Shown here piece by piece: positions 5,440-8,192 of a stretch of 8,192 bases of DNA. The notes below the pieces were generated by a model. It did not search any database and was not told the origin of the DNA. It worked only from the letters and a program-made list of their open reading frames with translations. The position numbers and the translations under genes were made by a program. The DNA is from Bacteroidales bacterium (GTDB lineage Bacteria > Bacteroidota > Bacteroidia > Bacteroidales > UBA932), in assembly GCA_016295245.1 (NCBI GenBank), contig JAEDLO010000068.1, positions 1 to 8,192 of the forward strand, in the 5' to 3' direction. Each line of letters opens with the position of its first letter. Position 1 is the first letter of the stretch.

Positions 5440-7847
5440 CCTCACTTTTCCTCGCGGGCCTTCCGCTCAACGCCCAGAAATATCCCAACGGCCTGTCGGC
5501 CGACAGCGTCGATCCCAAGACCGACGCCATAGTAATCAAGCAGATACGCGCCCACCTCGACAGTGTACGCGCCAGGGAGAACCGTCCAGTGGTAGGACTG
5601 GCTCTCTCCGGAGGCGGCGCCAAGGGTGCGGCTGAGATCGGCGCCCTGCGCTACCTCTTCGAGCAGGATATTCCCATCGACTTCATCTGCGGCACCAGCA
5701 TCGGAGGCCTCATCGGCGCTTTCACCGCAATGGGCTACAGCATCGACGAGATGGAGGAAATCTTCCGGACCCAGGATTGGAACAAAATGCTGGGAGACCG
5801 CGTGGACGCCAGATACACCCCTTATACCACCAAGCAGTACCGTTCGCGCTATCAGTTGATCATTCCATTCCACTATGCGCCGGAAATATTGGAATCCCGT
5901 CTGAGCGAAGCGGTCAAGTACACTCCTCAAGACAGGAAGGACAGGCTTGACCTGAGCGCTTCCACGGACAAGCTTGCCGCCCTGAAGAGTTCGCTTCCTT
6001 CGGGCCTGACCTACGGATTCCACCTCAACAACCTGCTTTCGAGCGTGAGTGTCGGCTATCAGGACAGTCTCGCCTTCCGCGACCTGCCTATACCATTCAT
6101 CTGCGTAGCCTCTGACATGGTATCCTGCAAGGAAAAGAACTGGGGCTCGGGGTCCATCGTTACGGCAATGCGCTCGACTATGTCCATCCCGGGTCTTTTC
6201 AATCCCGTTCGCACCGGCGGAATGGTCCTGGTTGACGGCGGCACGCGCAACAACTACCCTTCCGACCTGGCCAAAGCTGTCGGGGCGGACTACATCATAG
6301 GCATTGACCTCTCGGACTCAAGGCTCAACTTTGCGACAGTGAACAATCTGGGTGACATCGTCAACCAGTTCTTCACTATGCTGGGCGACGAAGCCTTCAA
6401 CCGCAATCTCAACCTCGCCGACAGCTTCATCAAGCCTGACATCTCCGGCTACAATATGATGAGCTTCAGCGCCGAAGCCGTAGATACCCTGATTCGCCGT
6501 GGATACGAGGCAGCTCTTGAGCAGAGCGACGATATCGCGCACATCCGCAAAAGGACCGGGGCGGCGGGAATCAAATACAACAAGCCGCGGGCAGTGGACA
6601 TCTCCAAGACCCCGGTGGCAATAGGACAGGTGGATTTCGAAGGCGTAAGCGAGGATGACGGCAATTTCCTGAGGAAGAAAACGGGGCTGTACAACGGCAT
6701 CACCGTCTCCAGGGACATAATGGAGGACGCTATGAGCAGGCTTCAGGCAACGGGAGCCTTCGAATCCGTCACCTACTCCATCTACGGCACCAAGGAGCCT
6801 TACCGCCTTGTAATTCATTGCGTACCGGGACCCACCCACAGGCTCGGCCTGGGCGTAAGGATGGATACGGAGGAGTGGGCGTCCATCCTCATCAACGTGG
6901 GTCTGAACGCAAGCAAGCTGTCCGGCGCCAAGACGGATTTCAACTTAAAGCTCGGAAAGAACGCCCAAGCGGAAGTGAACTACGCTTTCGCCCGCCACGC
7001 CTTTCCTACCATCAACGTATGCGCCGGAATCGGCAGCTACCAGGGCGACCTGATGGTGTACAACAATTCGCTCAAGTTCGGCACCGGTTACTGGACCCAC
7101 AAGGAGCAGTTCTACCTCTCGGACATCAACCTCATCAAGCTCAACTTCAAGGCCGGACTCCAGAACCGCTACTTCAGCCTGTACCGGGGCACCCCGTTCG
7201 CGGAACAGATTGCTTCCGTCGATCCCTCTGCCCTGAAGGGAGATTATCTGGGAGTGTTCATAAACGGTGAGTTCTACACCTTTGATGACCATTACTATCC
7301 GTCAAGGGGTGTGAATTTCTGCATCAACGCCGACTATGACTTCCTGAAATTTGGGGTTCAGAGTTTCAAGCCAGTACTCTCCCTCGGCCTGGACTTCAAG
7401 GCGGCCATCCCTGTCGTGCCGTCATTGACCATACTTCCCGAAATCCACCTGCGCGACATTTTCAACGCCGGAGACCTGCGCAATCCGAGCAAGGACTTTT
7501 CCATCATCCATACCAACTTCGCAGGCGGGGCCATCGCCGGGCGCTATGTAGAGAAACAGGTGCCTTTCTTCGGTTTCAACAATGTGATGATTACCGAGTC
7601 GAACCTTGCGACGGCCACCCTCGACATCAGGTTCAGCCCGATAAAGGACCTCTATGTGTCAGCCCTGGGAGGCTATATGCTGAGCAATTCAGAATTCGCC
7701 GAGATGTTCACCGACTTCAAGCCGTACTGCTGGGCAGCGGGAGTGGAGCTCGGATTCAACTCGGTTGCCGGCCCTGTCAAATTCAACATCCACTACTCCA
7801 GCACAACAGCCTGGGGTCTTTATGCCTCACTCGGTTTTGATTTCTGA
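5361..7847 (+). CDS. Patatin-like phospholipase with POTRA and outer-membrane barrel (type Vd-like)
   Basis: This is a predicted lipid acyl hydrolase of the cell surface or outer membrane. The 828-aa protein has a signal peptide (hydrophobic 21-36, likely cut after LNA38). The patatin domain (about 76-400) has oxyanion loop GGGAKG (84-89), nucleophile elbow GTSIG with Ser113, and the DGG dyad with Asp292. Next is a POTRA-like domain (about 418-490; IGQVDFEGV near its start). A beta-barrel of alternating strands (about 493-828) ends in Phe (SLGFDF), the usual outer-membrane signal. This order matches PlpD/FplA type Vd proteins, which may or may not release the lipase; no processing site is recognisable. 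Both catalytic residues are intact. ATG 5361 overlaps rlmN by 79 nt. A TTG at 5403 would give a more compact signal peptide (MRNACRTALAAV...) and a 37-nt overlap. Its stop overlaps the recX start. Confidence 0.92.
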   Translation: MHNSLITRRRHPRGLRNACRTALAAVASLFLAGLPLNAQKYPNGLSADSVDPKTDAIVIKQIRAHLDSVRARENRPVVGLALSGGGAKGAAEIGALRYLFEQDIPIDFICGTSIGGLIGAFTAMGYSIDEMEEIFRTQDWNKMLGDRVDARYTPYTTKQYRSRYQLIIPFHYAPEILESRLSEAVKYTPQDRKDRLDLSASTDKLAALKSSLPSGLTYGFHLNNLLSSVSVGYQDSLAFRDLPIPFICVASDMVSCKEKNWGSGSIVTAMRSTMSIPGLFNPVRTGGMVLVDGGTRNNYPSDLAKAVGADYIIGIDLSDSRLNFATVNNLGDIVNQFFTMLGDEAFNRNLNLADSFIKPDISGYNMMSFSAEAVDTLIRRGYEAALEQSDDIAHIRKRTGAAGIKYNKPRAVDISKTPVAIGQVDFEGVSEDDGNFLRKKTGLYNGITVSRDIMEDAMSRLQATGAFESVTYSIYGTKEPYRLVIHCVPGPTHRLGLGVRMDTEEWASILINVGLNASKLSGAKTDFNLKLGKNAQAEVNYAFARHAFPTINVCAGIGSYQGDLMVYNNSLKFGTGYWTHKEQFYLSDINLIKLNFKAGLQNRYFSLYRGTPFAEQIASVDPSALKGDYLGVFINGEFYTFDDHYYPSRGVNFCINADYDFLKFGVQSFKPVLSLGLDFKAAIPVVPSLTILPEIHLRDIFNAGDLRNPSKDFSIIHTNFAGGAIAGRYVEKQVPFFGFNNVMITESNLATATLDIRFSPIKDLYVSALGGYMLSNSEFAEMFTDFKPYCWAAGVELGFNSVAGPVKFNIHYSSTTAWGLYASLGFDF

Positions 7848-8192
7848 TGGACCAGGACACAAAAAAGATACTGCAAAGGCTTGAAGCCCTGTGCTCCCGC
7901 AGGGAGTATTGCAGCCGCGACATCTACAGGAAGGCCCTCGAGCGCTGCGGGGGTGACATCCAAAGGGCGGATGAGATCCTGGAATCGCTCAAGGCCGAGC
8001 GCTTCGTGGACGACCTGCGCTACGCCTCCGCCTTCGCCCGCGAAAAATCCTCCCTGTCGGGCTGGGGTGAGCTTAAATTGCGCACCGCCCTGCTCGCCAA
8101 GGGCATCCCCGAGGCCCTCATACGAGAGGCCATCGAAGAGATTGACCCCGAGCGCGCCGACCACAGGTTGGAGCGCCTGATGGAAAAGAAAT
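7847..8192 (+). CDS. recX: RecX, regulatory protein of RecA (3' end outside window)
   Basis: RecX binds RecA filaments and limits their extension and activity. ATG 7847 overlaps the TGA of the lipase gene (TGATG), and the frame stays open to the window edge, giving 115 codons. The product starts MDQDTKKILQRLEALCSRRE and carries the three-helix repeats of RecX: SRREYCSRDIYRKA (17-30), then ERFVDDLRYASAFAREK (51-67), followed by GWGELKLRTALLAKGI (72-87). The Y-A-x-A-F-x-R-x-K and GWG-x-x-K-I/L pattern is typical of Bacteroidetes RecX. Unlike in E. coli, it is not next to recA but in the divergent operon behind rlmN and the lipase. Its missing C-terminus prevents judging length or intactness. 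Confidence 0.9.
   Translation, partial: MDQDTKKILQRLEALCSRREYCSRDIYRKALERCGGDIQRADEILESLKAERFVDDLRYASAFAREKSSLSGWGELKLRTALLAKGIPEALIREAIEEIDPERADHRLERLMEKK

Noticed and set aside
5442..6023. Minus-strand open frame (193 codons) opposite the patatin domain
   Set aside because: Antisense to conserved patatin motifs, with no domain features or promoter of its own.
7820..8164. Open frames on both strands over the recX region (minus 7820-8164 and plus 7881-8180)
   Set aside because: The recX frame starting at 7847 gives a clear family match and runs off the window; the other two frames are shadows of it.

Overview
The window looks like a chromosomal segment of a Bacteroidota bacterium, probably Bacteroidales. 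Three things point there. Upstream of several genes lie matches to the Bacteroidetes promoter (TTTG, about 19 nt, TAnnTTTG); one, at 1331-1361, is perfect. Shine-Dalgarno sequences are not prominent and start regions are AT-rich. Several products are typical of the phylum: a VanX-type M15 lipoprotein, a patatin-POTRA-barrel protein and a Bacteroidetes-style RecX. Species-level placement cannot be made from the sequence.

Left part (1-2110). The 3' end of an unrecognised plus-strand gene (1-99) converges on a minus-strand VanX-like D-Ala-D-Ala dipeptidase lipoprotein (108-809). Then come three short plus-strand genes that look AT-richer than the rest and may be accessory. They are a stand-alone EVE/PUA-like protein (918-1325) and a translationally coupled pair of a 49-aa basic peptide (1381-1530) and a 165-aa protein of unknown function (1530-2027, possibly DUF6169-like). 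The pair has its own perfect promoter and ends at a bidirectional terminator hairpin (2055-2105).

Centre (2112-4395). trpS and recA form a minus-strand operon, transcribed recA then trpS, with the recA stop codon directly abutting the trpS start codon (TAAATG). The recA leader holds a GC hairpin capped by a UNCG-type tetraloop. The recA promoter is divergent from, and interleaved with, that of rlmN.

Right part (4399-8192). rlmN (23S rRNA/tRNA m2A methyltransferase), a patatin-like type Vd-like outer-membrane phospholipase and recX (running off the window) form a compact plus-strand operon with overlapping genes. Thus recA and its modulator recX sit on two divergent transcription units sharing one 100-bp control region, each with an unrelated partner.

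There is no mobile element, CRISPR array, tRNA or rRNA in the window, and no stretch over 300 bases without a gene. The least understood content is the 1381-2027 gene pair and its EVE-domain neighbour.
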